This document shows, piece by piece, positions 1-10,790 of a DNA stretch of 64,000 bases. The stretch's first letter is position 1. Every line of letters starts with the position of its first letter. This DNA is from Larix kaempferi (lineage: Eukaryota > Streptophyta > Pinopsida > Pinales > Pinaceae). A model generated the notes under the pieces. The model saw nothing but the letters and a program-made list of their open reading frames with translations, was not told the origin of the DNA and did no database searches. The DNA is taken from the NCBI GenBank assembly GCA_027924585.1, contig BSBM01000179.1, positions 10,288,501 to 10,352,500 on the forward strand, read 5' to 3'. Made by a program: the position numbers and the translations under genes.

Positions 1-1706
1 TAGCACTACCTCAATGTCCTGAATCCGTGGAGTCGATGGTTTGTCGATCCGAGCCACGGTCGTCATTCTATGGGTTGTTCCATCTCGCATCCAAAAGGCC
101 TTCAGGGACACTTGCTGGATATCTATCGAGGGCATAGAATTCCAATTGTGCAACAAAAACGGGTTCCGGGGAGTTTTGCAAGTGTGTCTAGGAAGGTTTT
201 AGCTAGGAATGTTAACCATAAGTCCCCGGTCGATGATTTTGCAAAGTTGACCCCCATGTGCAAAAATTGCACACTCCCTTACTGAGCAAAACCCTAGTTT
301 CCAAAATGGACCTAAAATATGACACCAGGGCCATGGGACCGGAGGAGAGGGGCACCCCTAGCACTATCACGATGTTCTGAATCCAACGGAGTTTACGGTT
401 TTACAATATGAGCCATGGTCGTCATTCTATGGCTCGTTCCATGTCGCATCCAAAAGGCCTTCAGGGACACCTGTTGGATACCTACCAAGGCCATAGAATT
501 CCAAGCATGCAACAAAACCGGGTTCTGGGGAGTCTTGCAAGTGTGTATAGGAAGGTTCCACCTGGGAACGCTAGCCATAAGTCCTTGGTCGATGATTTTG
601 CAAATTTGACCCCAATGTGCAAAAATTGCACACTCCCTTACTGAGCAAAACCCTAGTTTCAAAAATGGATCTACAAGATGACACCTAGGCCATGGGACCA
701 TAGGAGAGGGGCACCCCTAAAACTATCTTGATGTCCTGAATCCAACAGAGTCGATGATTTTTCGATCCGAGCCACGGTCATCATTCTATGGTTTGTTCCA
801 TCTCGCATCCAAAAGGCCTTTAGGGACACCTGTTGGATACCTATCGGGGCCATAGAATTCCAACCATGCAACAAAATGGAGTTCTAGGGAGTCATTCAAG
901 TGTGTATAGGAAGGTTATAGCTGGAAACGCTATCCATAAGTCCCCGGTTGATTATTTTTCAAATTTGACCCCCATGTGCAAAAATCGCACACTCCCTTAC
1001 TAAGCAAAACCCTAGTTTCCAAAATGGACCTAAAAGATGACACCAGGGCCATGGGACCAGAGGAGAGGGGCACCCGTAGCACTATCCCTATGTCCTAAAT
1101 CTAACAGAGTCGATGGTTTTTCGATCCGATCCATGGTCATCATTCTATGGCTCATTCCATATCGCATCCAAAAGGCCTTTAAGGACACTTGTTGGATACC
1201 TACCGGGGCCATAGAATTCCAACCGTGCAGCAAAATTGGGTTCCGGGGAGTCCTGCAAGTGTGTCTAGTAAGGTTCCAGCTGGGAACACTAGCCATAAGT
1301 CACCGATCGATGATTTTTCAAAGTTGAACCCCATGCGCAAAAATCGCACACTCCCTTACTGAGCAAAACCCTAGTTTCCAAAATGGACCTAAAAGATGAC
1401 ACCAGGGGAATGGGAATGGAGGAGAGGGGCACCCATAGCACTATCCCGATGTCTTGAATCCAACAGAGTTGATGGTTTTTCAATCCGAGCCATGGTCATC
1501 ATTCTATAGCTCATTAGATCTCACATCCAAAATCCCTTCAGGGACACGTGTTGGATACCTACCGGGGGCTTAGAATTCCAACCTTGCAACAAAACCGAGT
1601 TCCAGGAATTCCTACAAGTGTTTCTAGCAAGGTTCTAGTTGGGAACTCTAGCCATATGTCCCCAGTCGATGATTTTTCAATTTTGACACGAATGTGCAAA
1701 AATGAC
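1..1706 (+). repeat. Satellite array A, 359 bp monomer, about 4.75 copies
   Basis: Tandem head-to-tail repeat that is already running at the first base, so the array extends to the left of the window. The landmark GACACC(A/T)(A/G)G falls at 321, 680, 1039 and 1398, an exact 359 bp step each time. The last copy breaks off near 1706, after AAAAATGACAAGG. Each monomer contains ACTGAGCAAAACCCTAG, CGATCCGAGCCATGG and GGCCTTCAGGGACAC in that order. Copies differ mainly by single substitutions, many of them C/T or G/A. Short frames inside are satellite shadows and I do not call genes. Orientation is set so that ACTGAGCAAAACCCTAG reads on the plus strand. Confidence 0.95.
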
Positions 1707-2471
1707 AAGGTCTTGTTCATTGTTTAAGTGGCTATCCATCCATGCTTGTAGTTTTCATCATCCCAAAAATCTTCTTCTCCATCATCTTTGCTACTGATCA
1801 ACTCGATACTCATCAACTCAATCCACTCATGTCACTGTCATCAACTTCAATTTTTCTCATGCCCAATGTCTAATCATCATCCTGTAACTGTATATGTGTT
1901 TTAAAAGTTTTAATGAAGTTTTCAAAGTGTATTTATATAAGTCAAAAACTAACTTCAAATTGAGCCGACTTACAATAACTATTTTAAATTAATCTTTTAT
2001 AATTTCACAAAAATGGGAGCTGACTGGCTTGGGGTTTTTTATATTATTTTGAATTATGTTTGCAATAGGTTATCCACTTCATCATCATTATTTTAGCAAG
2101 GGCTTCGTCATGTGTTTCATTACCAACCAAAAGCATTAAGTCATAATGCCAAAATCAAACTTCAACTCTAACCAAAAGCATTAAGTATGGGTCAATGTGT
2201 ATGGGTCATATGTCCAAATCATTTACCAAGTGCACCATCAGTGATCTTCAAGAGATTATCCACACCATCATGTCCTTGGTTCCTGCCTATCATGTCCTTC
2301 TTGCCATGTCAATATTTTATTTTTTCGAGATCTCTAAGTCACCATTGTGCATCCATGACAAAGTGAGGGATCTTTCATTTCATCAATGGTTCCATACATC
2401 ATTGTCTTCATGCTCAACAAGGTGGACATGAAATTTCTCTAAAACCAATTTGTTTTTTCTCAAAATCTCAC
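1707..2471. other. Unique spacer, no gene recognised
   Basis: AT-rich sequence between satellite A and the LTR element. A 78-codon frame at 2195-2431 has no recognisable motif and I do not support it as a gene. The last five bases (CTCAC, 2467-2471) are the left target-site copy of the following retrotransposon. Confidence 0.6.
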
Positions 2472-3195
2472 TATTCGGATATCCACATCATCTTTTTCAA
2501 GATCTTGCATGCAATTAGGGTTTGCATGCAAATTCTAGGGTTTGCATGCATCCCAGTCACCAGGTTGATGGCTCCAGCACCTTAGCCACCTTATTCTAGC
2601 ACTCGAGAGCCACTTACTTCAGTTCTTTATCCCTCCTAGTCTGAAAGGCGCCCACTTCTCACCTACTGCCAGAGAAGGGCGCACTTCTTTACCTACCACT
2701 GCAGTTCCACTTCAATTACATTCAGTTAGCTCCGATTCTCCCTGATTTGAGGCTAGTTTCACTCCCGACTGATTGTTTCACTTCCATTGGACCTCCAGAT
2801 TGACTAGATGACTTGTTCTGACTTCAGTTAGCCTCCCATGCACCGCCCACTAAGCCTCCTTCCCTTAATCAGTGCTACACACTTCAGTTACACTTGTTAC
2901 ACTCAGTTAGACTCAGATTGACACCTGGATGACTTGTTCTTGTGCATTGATGAGCACCACCGATTGATGATGAGGACTCCTAGTTGGAGTCAAGCTACTC
3001 CATTCAGTGATTCGAATGGCCTACTTAGTCAATTTGAATTGCTCACTCACATAGTCAGATTGTATTGTAATTATTCACCCTTATTGGGATATTAAGCACT
3101 GCTGCATGTTTTGCACAGTTTTACACCATATTTTCTATGTTCATCTGTTGTGATTGATTTACTTGTTCATTAGATCTGCTGTGACTAATTTTACT
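2472..3195 (+). repeat. 5' LTR of the gag-only element
   Basis: 724 bp direct repeat of 4658-5392. Its left part carries TTGCATGCA boxes alternating with TAGGGTTT boxes within about 60 bp. The final A of the element has become T at 3195, just before the primer binding site. Confidence 0.9.
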
Positions 3196-3208
3196 TGGTA
3201 TCAGAGCC
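3196..3208 (+). other. Primer binding site, initiator tRNA-Met
   Basis: TGGTATCAGAGCC immediately follows the 5' LTR. It is complementary to the 3' end of plant initiator tRNA-Met, the usual primer of plant LTR retrotransposons. Confidence 0.9.
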
Positions 3209-3421
3209 ATTGCATGGACAAGATCTCATTTCTATAGGTGTTTCTACAAGAGGATTTGTGTGAATTGCTCACCAATATATTTCAGTAGCGGCATGCAAAA
3301 ATCTCATGTGCATTCGCTCATGTGCATTCGCTCATGTGCATGCAAGGCTGAAAACATAGTGTTTGTTTGTGTGTGAATTGCAGGTTTCTTACTTCCTCCA
3401 TGTGCATTCGCTAATGCAAAG

Positions 3422-4471
3422 ATGGAGACTTCTTCTTCACAAAATATTCTTACTCCATTCAACTATGATGAATGGAAACCAAAGATGATTGCATTCTTGA
3501 AGAGACAATGTCTTTTTGATATGTGCATTGGTAATACAAGAGTTTTTGATTCCGATGAAGAGGAGAATGATTGGCTCAATGATTGTGATAGAGCTTTTGG
3601 AGCAATATGTCTTGCTATGTCTCCTTGTATGCGCTACCTCAGTAAGACTGCTGAAAATCCAAGTGATCTATGGGTCCAACTTGACAGAGAATTTGGAAAG
3701 CAGGAAGAAGAGGATCATGCTAGCCTTTTGGAGGACAAGCCCAGTGAGATCTCCTTATGTGTTCTTTTCAATCATGTGTTGGCCGCAACAATTGTTCAAG
3801 ATGAAGAAGAAACTGTAGAATCAACACTCATTCTCTCAAAGTCTTCTATTTCGAATTCTAAGCAAGATAAACAAGCTCATACTCTAGATTCCAAAGAGGT
3901 TCTTGAATCCTCTCTTTCACATGAGTTTGCCAGCATGCAGAATAATGATCTACTTGATGTTTTGGAGGTAAAATCTGATTTTGGAGGTGAAGAATTCGTC
4001 CTCCTTGATTGCATGCCTCCTATAGACTTATGTTCTATCATTTGCAAAGTTTCTCAGATTTTTAATGAAGATGAAGAGCACTACCATTCGCTTGAGTTCA
4101 ATTCTCATGCACTTTTTGCTGATTTTGGTTTTGATCTCACCCTTGTTGGTTCAAAGGAGATCTCAAGAAACCATTCATTTATTTTTGGAGCTGATCTAAC
4201 TTCTATTGATAAGAAGTTCAAGTTTCAAGATCTATTTTATCCGATTGGAGCTATTCCTACCTCACTTGGTTCGAATCACAGGTTCCAGGATCTTCCTTAT
4301 ATTTTCAGATTTGTTCTCACCATTTTCAGTATGAAGAGCAAGTTCTTAAAGTCTCCACATTCGCTTGCATCCACTGATGGAGAATTCAAGCACATGTTTT
4401 TGGAGCATAATCCATTTACTCCCAAGAGTAAGATACCTCCAGACATATCTATTTTAGTTTGGAGCAGTTAA
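3422..4471 (+). CDS. Gag-like protein of the non-autonomous LTR element
   Basis: 349-codon open frame without internal stops, starting METSSSQNILTPF. Residues about 10-100 resemble the N-terminal gag fold of copia elements (DUF4219/UBN2 type): an NYDEWK motif, a run of acidic residues, an alanine/leucine helix region and a DLWVQLDREFG segment. Downstream of about residue 105 the protein no longer resembles gag. It is acidic and serine/leucine-rich, has no CCHC zinc knuckle, and includes two related short segments near residues 270-300 (FQDLFYP and FQDLPYI). In a full element this protein packages RNA; here it may act in trans or simply be retained. The start at 3422 is the first ATG after the leader and gives the full gag N-terminus. 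The C-terminal two thirds could be a rearranged or unrelated insert. Confidence 0.7.
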   Translation: METSSSQNILTPFNYDEWKPKMIAFLKRQCLFDMCIGNTRVFDSDEEENDWLNDCDRAFGAICLAMSPCMRYLSKTAENPSDLWVQLDREFGKQEEEDHASLLEDKPSEISLCVLFNHVLAATIVQDEEETVESTLILSKSSISNSKQDKQAHTLDSKEVLESSLSHEFASMQNNDLLDVLEVKSDFGGEEFVLLDCMPPIDLCSIICKVSQIFNEDEEHYHSLEFNSHALFADFGFDLTLVGSKEISRNHSFIFGADLTSIDKKFKFQDLFYPIGAIPTSLGSNHRFQDLPYIFRFVLTIFSMKSKFLKSPHSLASTDGEFKHMFLEHNPFTPKSKIPPDISILVWSS

Positions 4472-4648
4472 ATCTTTTGGTGTGTTACAGTTCATTTTGA
4501 GGGGGGGTATTTTTCCCATGAGGTTTTCCCCATTTCCTCAGTTTATTTACTGTTATTAGTTTGGATTATTATTGTATTGGGGTGACCTTTGGTCTTAGTT
4601 ACCAGGGTCCCACATTATTATTATTTTTTGCACATCATAGTCTAGCTT

Positions 4649-4657
4649 GAGGGGGGG
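4649..4657 (+). other. Polypurine tract
   Basis: GAGGGGGGG lies directly before the TGTT start of the 3' LTR, in the correct place to prime plus-strand DNA synthesis. A similar G-run follows the gag stop at about 4500 and is probably an older or decoy tract. Confidence 0.85.
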
Positions 4658-5392
4658 TGTTCGGATATCCACATCATCTTTTTCAGGATCTTGCATGCAA
4701 TTAGGGTTTGCATGCAAATTCTAGGGTTTGCATGCATTTTGCATGCATCCCAGTCACCGGGTTGATGCCTCCAGCACCTTAGCCACCTTATTCTAGCACC
4801 CGAGAGCCACTTACTTCAGTTCTTTATCCCTCCTAGTCTGAAAGGCACCCACTTCTCACCTACTGCCAGAGAAGGGCGCACTTCTTCACCTACCACTGCA
4901 GTTCCACTTCAGTTACATTCAGTTAGCTCCGATTCTCCCTGATTTGAGGCTAGTTTAACTCCCGACTGACTGTTTCACTTCCGTTGGACCTCCAGATTGA
5001 CTAGATGACTTGTTCTGACTTCAGTTAGCCTCCCATGTGCCCCCCACTGAGCCTCCTTCCCTTAATCAGTGCTACACACTTCAGTTACACTTGTTACACT
5101 CAGTTAGACTCAGATTGACACCTGGATGATTGGTTCTTGTGCATTGATGAGCACCACCGATTGATGATGAGGACTCCTAGTTGGAGTCAAGCTACTCCAT
5201 TCAGTGTTTTGAATGGACTACTTAGTCAATTCGAATTGCTCACTCACATAGTCAGATTGTATTGTAATTATTCACCCTTATTGGGATATTGAGCACTGCT
5301 GCATGTTTTGCACAGTTTTACACCATATTTTCTATGTTCATCTGTTGTGATTGATTTACTTGTTCATTAGATCTGCTGTGACTAATTTTACA
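4658..5392 (+). repeat. 3' LTR of the gag-only element
   Basis: 735 bp, begins TGTTCGGATATCC and ends TTTTACA. It is followed by the right target-site copy CTCAC. It differs from the 5' LTR by scattered substitutions and one extra TGCATGCA-containing segment of 11 bp. Confidence 0.92.
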
Positions 5393-5697
5393 CTCACTTG
5401 TTTTTTGTTCCTACATAAATATCAAAGGCTAAACATTCGCTACAACACTATACCCAAAGTTATGGGGAAAATGGAAAAAATGTATGAATTTAGTTTATAA
5501 ATCTTGCATTATCATCGTCGGTTTTGCTAGTAAAATATTGGAGAAAGGTGTCCATCTATTTATTTCTCAATGCCTATGGTACTTTTTGAATCTACACATA
5601 TATCAAAGGGCATTGATATTCCAAAATAGTATGTCCAAAGAACAACTCTCTCATCTACATTGAAATATTCATGATCAACTTGATGAGGAAATGGTTA
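5393..5697. other. Unique spacer, no gene seen
   Basis: AT-rich 300 bp between the LTR element and satellite B. Apart from the target-site copy at 5393-5397 I see nothing in it. Confidence 0.6.
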
Positions 5698-8368
5698 GGG
5701 TGCCCGACCAATATTCCCACAGCACCCAAACCGTGACTTCGATCATGAATCTATCGATTCTGGTGGATCTGGGACTCCAGGTTTCAGCTAGGGGACCCCC
5801 CACACCATTCCTCCAACCCCCGAAAATGGTGTTATTGTGCCATCTCCAGATCTAGGTTTTTGTTCAATGAAGGCCATTCGAGTATTGCTCAAGGGGGTCA
5901 TTTCTCGTCTGAAGGCTCCCGGGTGTGCGTGGCCACCGTGGAAACGCCCACAATGGCCATACGCACGTTTGGGAGATGACAGAACCTAGGTCCACTCGCT
6001 GGTTTGGGTTCTGTGACCCCGGAGCAAATCCTCAAAGTGTCCCTGAATGGCCCCGGGGTGCCGGAACAAGATTCCTGCAGAAGCAAAACTGTGGCTCCAA
6101 TCGCGAATGCGTCAATTCTGATGGATTCGAGACATTGGGTTTCAGCTAGGCCTCCCCCACAACGTTCCTCCAACCCCCGAAAATGGTGTTATTGTTCCAT
6201 CTCCGGAGCTAGGGTTTTTGCTCAGTGAAGGCCATTCGAATTTTACTAAAGCGGGTCATTTCTCGTCCGAAGGCTCCCAGGCGTGCATGGACACCATGAA
6301 CACATCCACAATGGCCATACACACGTGTGGGAGATGACGGAACCCAGTCCCACTTGTCGGTTCGGGTTCTGTGCCCCTAGAGCAATTCCTCAAAGTGTCC
6401 CTGAATGGCCTCGGGGTGCCGGACCAAGATTCCCGCAGCAGCAAAACCGTGGCTCTGATCGTGAATCCATCAATTTCGGTAGATCCAGGATGTCGGGTTT
6501 CATTTAGGTCCCCCCTCACAGTGTGCCTCCAACCCCCAGAAACGGTGTTATTGTTCCATCTCCAGAGATAGGGTTTTTCTCAGTGAAGACCATTAAAATA
6601 TTGCTCAAGGGGGTCATTTCTCGTCTGAAGTCTTCCAGGTGTGCGTGGCCACCGTGGACATGTCCACAATGGCCATATAGACGTGTGGGAGATGAAGGAA
6701 CCTAGGGCGAATCAACGGTTTGGGTTCCATGCTCCCGGAGTAATTCCTCAAAGTGTCCCTAAATGGCCTTGGGGTGATGGACCAACATGCCCACAGCAGC
6801 AAACCCGTGGCTCCGATCGTGAATCTATCAATTTCGGTGGATCCGAGACGACAGGTTTAAGATAGAGGACACCCCACACCGTTCCTCCAACCCCCAAAAA
6901 TGGTGTTATTGTGCCATCTCCGGATCTAGGGTTTTTCTCAGTGAAGGCCATTCGAATATTGCTCAAGGGGGTCATTTCTCGTCCAAAGGCTCTCGGCCGT
7001 GCGTGGAAACATCCACAATGCCCATACGCAAGTGTGGGAGATGACGAAACCCATGTCCTCTTTCTGTTTTGGGTTCCTTGCCCCTGGAGCAATTCCTGAA
7101 AGTGTCCTTGAATGGCCCCGGGGTGCCGGACCAAGATTCCTGCAGCAGCAAAACCATGGCTCTGATCGCGTATCCGTCGATTCTGGTGGATCAAGGACAT
7201 CATGTTTCAGCTAAGGGACCCCCCATAGCATGCCGCCAACCCCCAGAAATGGTGTTATTGTGCCATCTTCGGAGCTAGGGTTTTTCTCAATGAAGGAAAT
7301 TTGAATATTGCTCAAGTTGCTCATTTCTCGTCTGAAGGCTCCCGAGCGTGCATGGCCATCGTGGAAAAATCCACAATGGCCATATGCACATGTGGGAGAT
7401 GAAGGAACCCAGGCCCGCTCACCGGTTTGGGTTTCATGCCCCCGGAGCAATTCCTCAAAGTGTCCCTCAATGGCCCTAAGGTGACGGACCAAGATGCCCA
7501 CAGCAGCAAAACCGTGGATCCGATCGCGAATCCATCGATTCTGGTGGATCCAGGATGTCAGTTTTCAGCTAAGCATCCCCCCACAACATGCCTCCAACCC
7601 CCAGAAACGGCGTTATTGTGCCATCTCCAGAGATAGGGTTTTGCTCAGTGAAGGCCATTCGATTATTTCTCAAGGGGGTCATTTCTCGTCTGAAGGCTCC
7701 CAGGCATGCGTGGACAGCGTGGACACATCCACAATGGCTATACGCATGTGTGGGAGATGACAAAACCTAGGCCTGCTCATCGGTTTGAGTTCCGTGCCCC
7801 CAAAGCAATTCCTCAAAGTGTCCCTGAATGACCCTGGGGTGCTGGACCAAGATTCCCGCAACAGAAAAACCATGGCTCTGATCATGAATTCATCAATTTC
7901 GATGGATTTGGGACACCGAGTTGCAGCTAGGGGACCCCCACACCGTGCCTCCAACCCCCGAAAATGGTGTTATTGTGCCATCTCCAGAGCTAGGTTTTTG
8001 CTTAGTGAAGGCCATTCAAATATCGCTCAAGGGGTCATTTCTCGTCCGAAGGCTCCTAGGCGTGCGTGGCCATGATGGACACGTCCATAATGGCCATACG
8101 CACATGTGGGAGATGACGAAACCCAGGCCCGCTCACGTGTTCGGGTTTCGTGCCCCTAGAGCAATTCCTCAAAGTGTCCTTGAATAGCCCCGGGGTGTCG
8201 GACCAAGATTCCTGCAGCAGCAAAACCATGGCTCCGATCGTGAATCTATCGATTTCAGTGGATCCGGGACACCGAGTTTCAGCTAGGGGCCCCTGCACAA
8301 CGTACCTCCAACCCCCAAAAATAGTGTTATTGTGCCATCTCCAGAGCTAAGGTTTTGCTCAGTGAAGA
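5698..8368 (-). repeat. Satellite array B, left arm, about 358 bp monomer
   Basis: About 7.5 head-to-tail monomers. The landmark GTCATTTCTCG occurs at 5897, 6255, 6613, 6971, 7320, 7678 and 8034, giving steps of 358, 358, 358, 349, 358 and 356 bp. The 349 step comes from a short deletion near 7000. The array starts abruptly at GGGTGCCCGACC. Monomers are GC-rich and CpG-containing, with many CG/TG/CA differences between copies, as expected for methylated satellite DNA. The arm is in the opposite orientation to satellite A and to the right arm. Open frames on both strands recur in every monomer and are treated as shadows. Confidence 0.95.
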
Positions 8369-10790
8369 CCTTCATTGAGAAAAAACCTAGCTTAGGAGAT
8401 GGCACAATAACACCCTTTCCAAGACTTCGAGGCATAGTGTGGGGGGGGGGGCTAGCTGAAACCTAGCGTCCCAGATCCAATGGAATCGATGGATTCATGA
8501 TTGGAGCCATGGTTTTGCTGCTGCGGGAATCTTGGTCCAACACCTCGGGGCCATTCAAGGACACTTTGAGGAATTGCTCTGGGGGCACGGAACCTGAACC
8601 GAAGAGCACACATGGGTTCCATCATATCCCACGCGTGTGTATGACCATTGTGGACATGTCCATGGTGTCCACGCACGCTCTGGAGCCTTCGGACAAGAAA
8701 TGACCCCCTTGAGCAATATTTGAATGGCCTTCACTAAGCAAAACCCTACCTCCTGAGATGGCACAATAACACTGTTTTTGGGGGTTGGAGGCACAGTGTG
8801 GGGGTCCCTAGATGCAACCTGGTGTCCCAGATCCATCGGAATCAATGAATTCGCAATCAGAGCCATGGTTTTTCTGTTGCGGGAATCTTGGTCCGGCAGC
8901 CCGGGGCCATTCGAGGACACTTTGAGGAATTGCTCTGGGGCACGAAACTCAAACCGATGAGCGGTCCTAGGTTTCGTCATCTCCCACCCGTGCGTATGGA
9001 CATTTTGGATGTGTCCACGGTGGCGACGCATGCCCGGGAGCCTTTGGACGAGAAATGACCCCCTTGAGCAATATTCGAATGGCCTTCACTAAGCAAAACC
9101 CTAGCTCCGGAGATGGCACAATAACATTGTTTTCGGGGGTTAGAGGCACGTTGTGGGGGGGGGGCTAGCTAATACTTGACATTCTGGATCCACTGAAGTT
9201 GATGGATTCACAATCCGAGCCATGGTTTTGCTGCTGCGGGAATCTTGGTCCGACACCCCAAGGCCATTCAGGGACATTTTGAGGAATTGCTCCAGGGGCA
9301 CAATACCCAAACCACCAAGCAGGACTGGGTTCTGTCATCTCCCACACATGAGTATGGCTATTGTTGACATGTCCACGGTGGCCATGCATGCCCAGGAGCC
9401 TTCGGACGAGAAATCACCCCCTTGAGCAATATTCGAATGGCCTTCACTGAGCAAAACCCTAGCTCAAGAGATGGCACAATAACACCATTTTAGAGGGTTG
9501 GAGGCATGCTATGGGGGGGGGGGCTAGCTGAAACCCGCATCCCAGATCCACTTGAATCGACGAATTCATGATCGGAGCCACGATTTTGCTGTTGCGAGAA
9601 TATTTGTCCAGCACCCCGGGGCCATTCAGGGACGATTTGAGGAATTGCTTTGGGTGCACAGAACCTAAACCGACGAGCGGGCATGGGTTCCATCATCTCC
9701 CACATGTGCGTATGGACATTGTGGACATTTCCACGGTGGCCATGCACACCCAGGATCCTTCGAACGAGAAATGACCCCCTTGAGCAATATTCGAATGGCC
9801 TTCACTGAGTAAAACCTTAGCTCCGGAGATGGAACAATAACACCATTTCTGGGGCTTGGAAGCATGATGTGGTGGGGTGCCTAGCTGAAAATCGGTGCCC
9901 CGGATCCATCAGAATAGATTGATTCGCGATTGGATGCATGGGTTTGCTGCTGCTGGAATCTTGGTCTGTTTCCCCGAGGCCATTTAAGGACACTTTGAGG
10001 AATTGCTCTGGGGGCACGGAACCCAAACCGACGAGCGGGCCTAGGTTCTGTCATCTCCCAAGTGTGCGTATGGCCATTGTGGATGTGTCCACGATGGCCA
10101 TGCATGCTCGGGATCCTTCAGATGAGAAATGACCCCCTTGAGCAATATCCGAATGGCCTTCACTGAGCAAAACCTTAGCTCCAGAGATGGCATAATAACA
10201 CCGTTTTCGGGGGCTAGAGGCACGCTGTGGGGGGGGGCCTAACTAAAACCCAACATCTTGGATCCACCGAAATAGACGGATTCGCAATTACAGCCATGTT
10301 TTTGTTGCTGTAGGAATCTTGTTTTGGCACCTCAGGGCCATTCAGGGACACTCTTAGGAATTGCTCCGGGGGCACAGAACCCAAACCGTCGAGCAGGCCT
10401 TGGTTCTGTCATCTCGCACACGTGCGTATGGCCATTGTGGACATGTCCACGGTGGCCACTCATGCCTGGGAGCCTTCGGACGAGAAATGACCCCCTTAAG
10501 AAATATTCGAGTGACATTCACTGAGAAAAACCCTAGCTCCGGAGATGGCACAATAACACTGTTTCTGAGGGTTGGAGGCACGTTGTGGGGGGGGCCCAGC
10601 TGAAACCCGACATCCCGAATCCATCGGAATAGATGGATTCGCGATCAGAGCCATGATTTTTTTGGTGTGGGAATATTGGTCCGGCACCCCAGGGCCATTC
10701 ATGGACACTTTGAGGATTTGCTCTGGCGTCACAGAACCCGAACCAGCGAGCGGACCTGGGTTCCGTCATCTCACAAACGTGCGTAAAGGA
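8369..10790 (+). repeat. Satellite array B, right arm, inverted relative to the left arm
   Basis: About 6.8 monomers of the same satellite, reverse-complemented relative to 5698-8368. The landmark TGACCCCC (once TCACCCCC) occurs at 8701, 9056, 9414, 9772, 10130 and 10489, giving steps of 355, 358, 358, 358 and 359 bp. The arms meet with almost no spacer at CTCAGTGAAG / CTTCATTGAG around 8369. Most right-arm monomers hold a G-run of 8 to 11 bases (for example near 8442, 9126, 9513 and 10209). The matching C-runs in the left arm are shorter. The array ends near 10790, after ACAAACGTGCGT. Confidence 0.95.

Larger units (their letters stand above)
2472..5392 (+). mobile_element. Gag-only LTR retrotransposon (TR-GAG-like), complete with TSD
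   Basis: A 2.9 kb LTR retrotransposon with all structural landmarks: two direct LTRs (2472-3195 and 4658-5392), a tRNA-iMet primer binding site directly after the 5' LTR, a G-rich polypurine tract directly before the 3' LTR, and a perfect 5 bp target-site duplication CTCAC (2467-2471 and 5393-5397). The 3' LTR starts TGTT and ends ACA. The 5' LTR start has mutated to TATT and its last base to T. The LTRs look about 97% identical by eye apart from an 11 bp CATTTTGCATG-type expansion in the 3' copy, so insertion was fairly recent. The internal part is only about 1.46 kb and encodes one gag-like ORF. No protease, integrase, RT or RNase H is present, so it must have moved with enzymes from another element. 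Copia affinity is inferred from the gag type and primer. Confidence 0.9.

Noticed and set aside
393-1483. Minus- and plus-strand frames of 60-102 codons in satellite A
   Set aside because: They repeat with the 359 bp monomer and overlap on both strands; satellite shadows.
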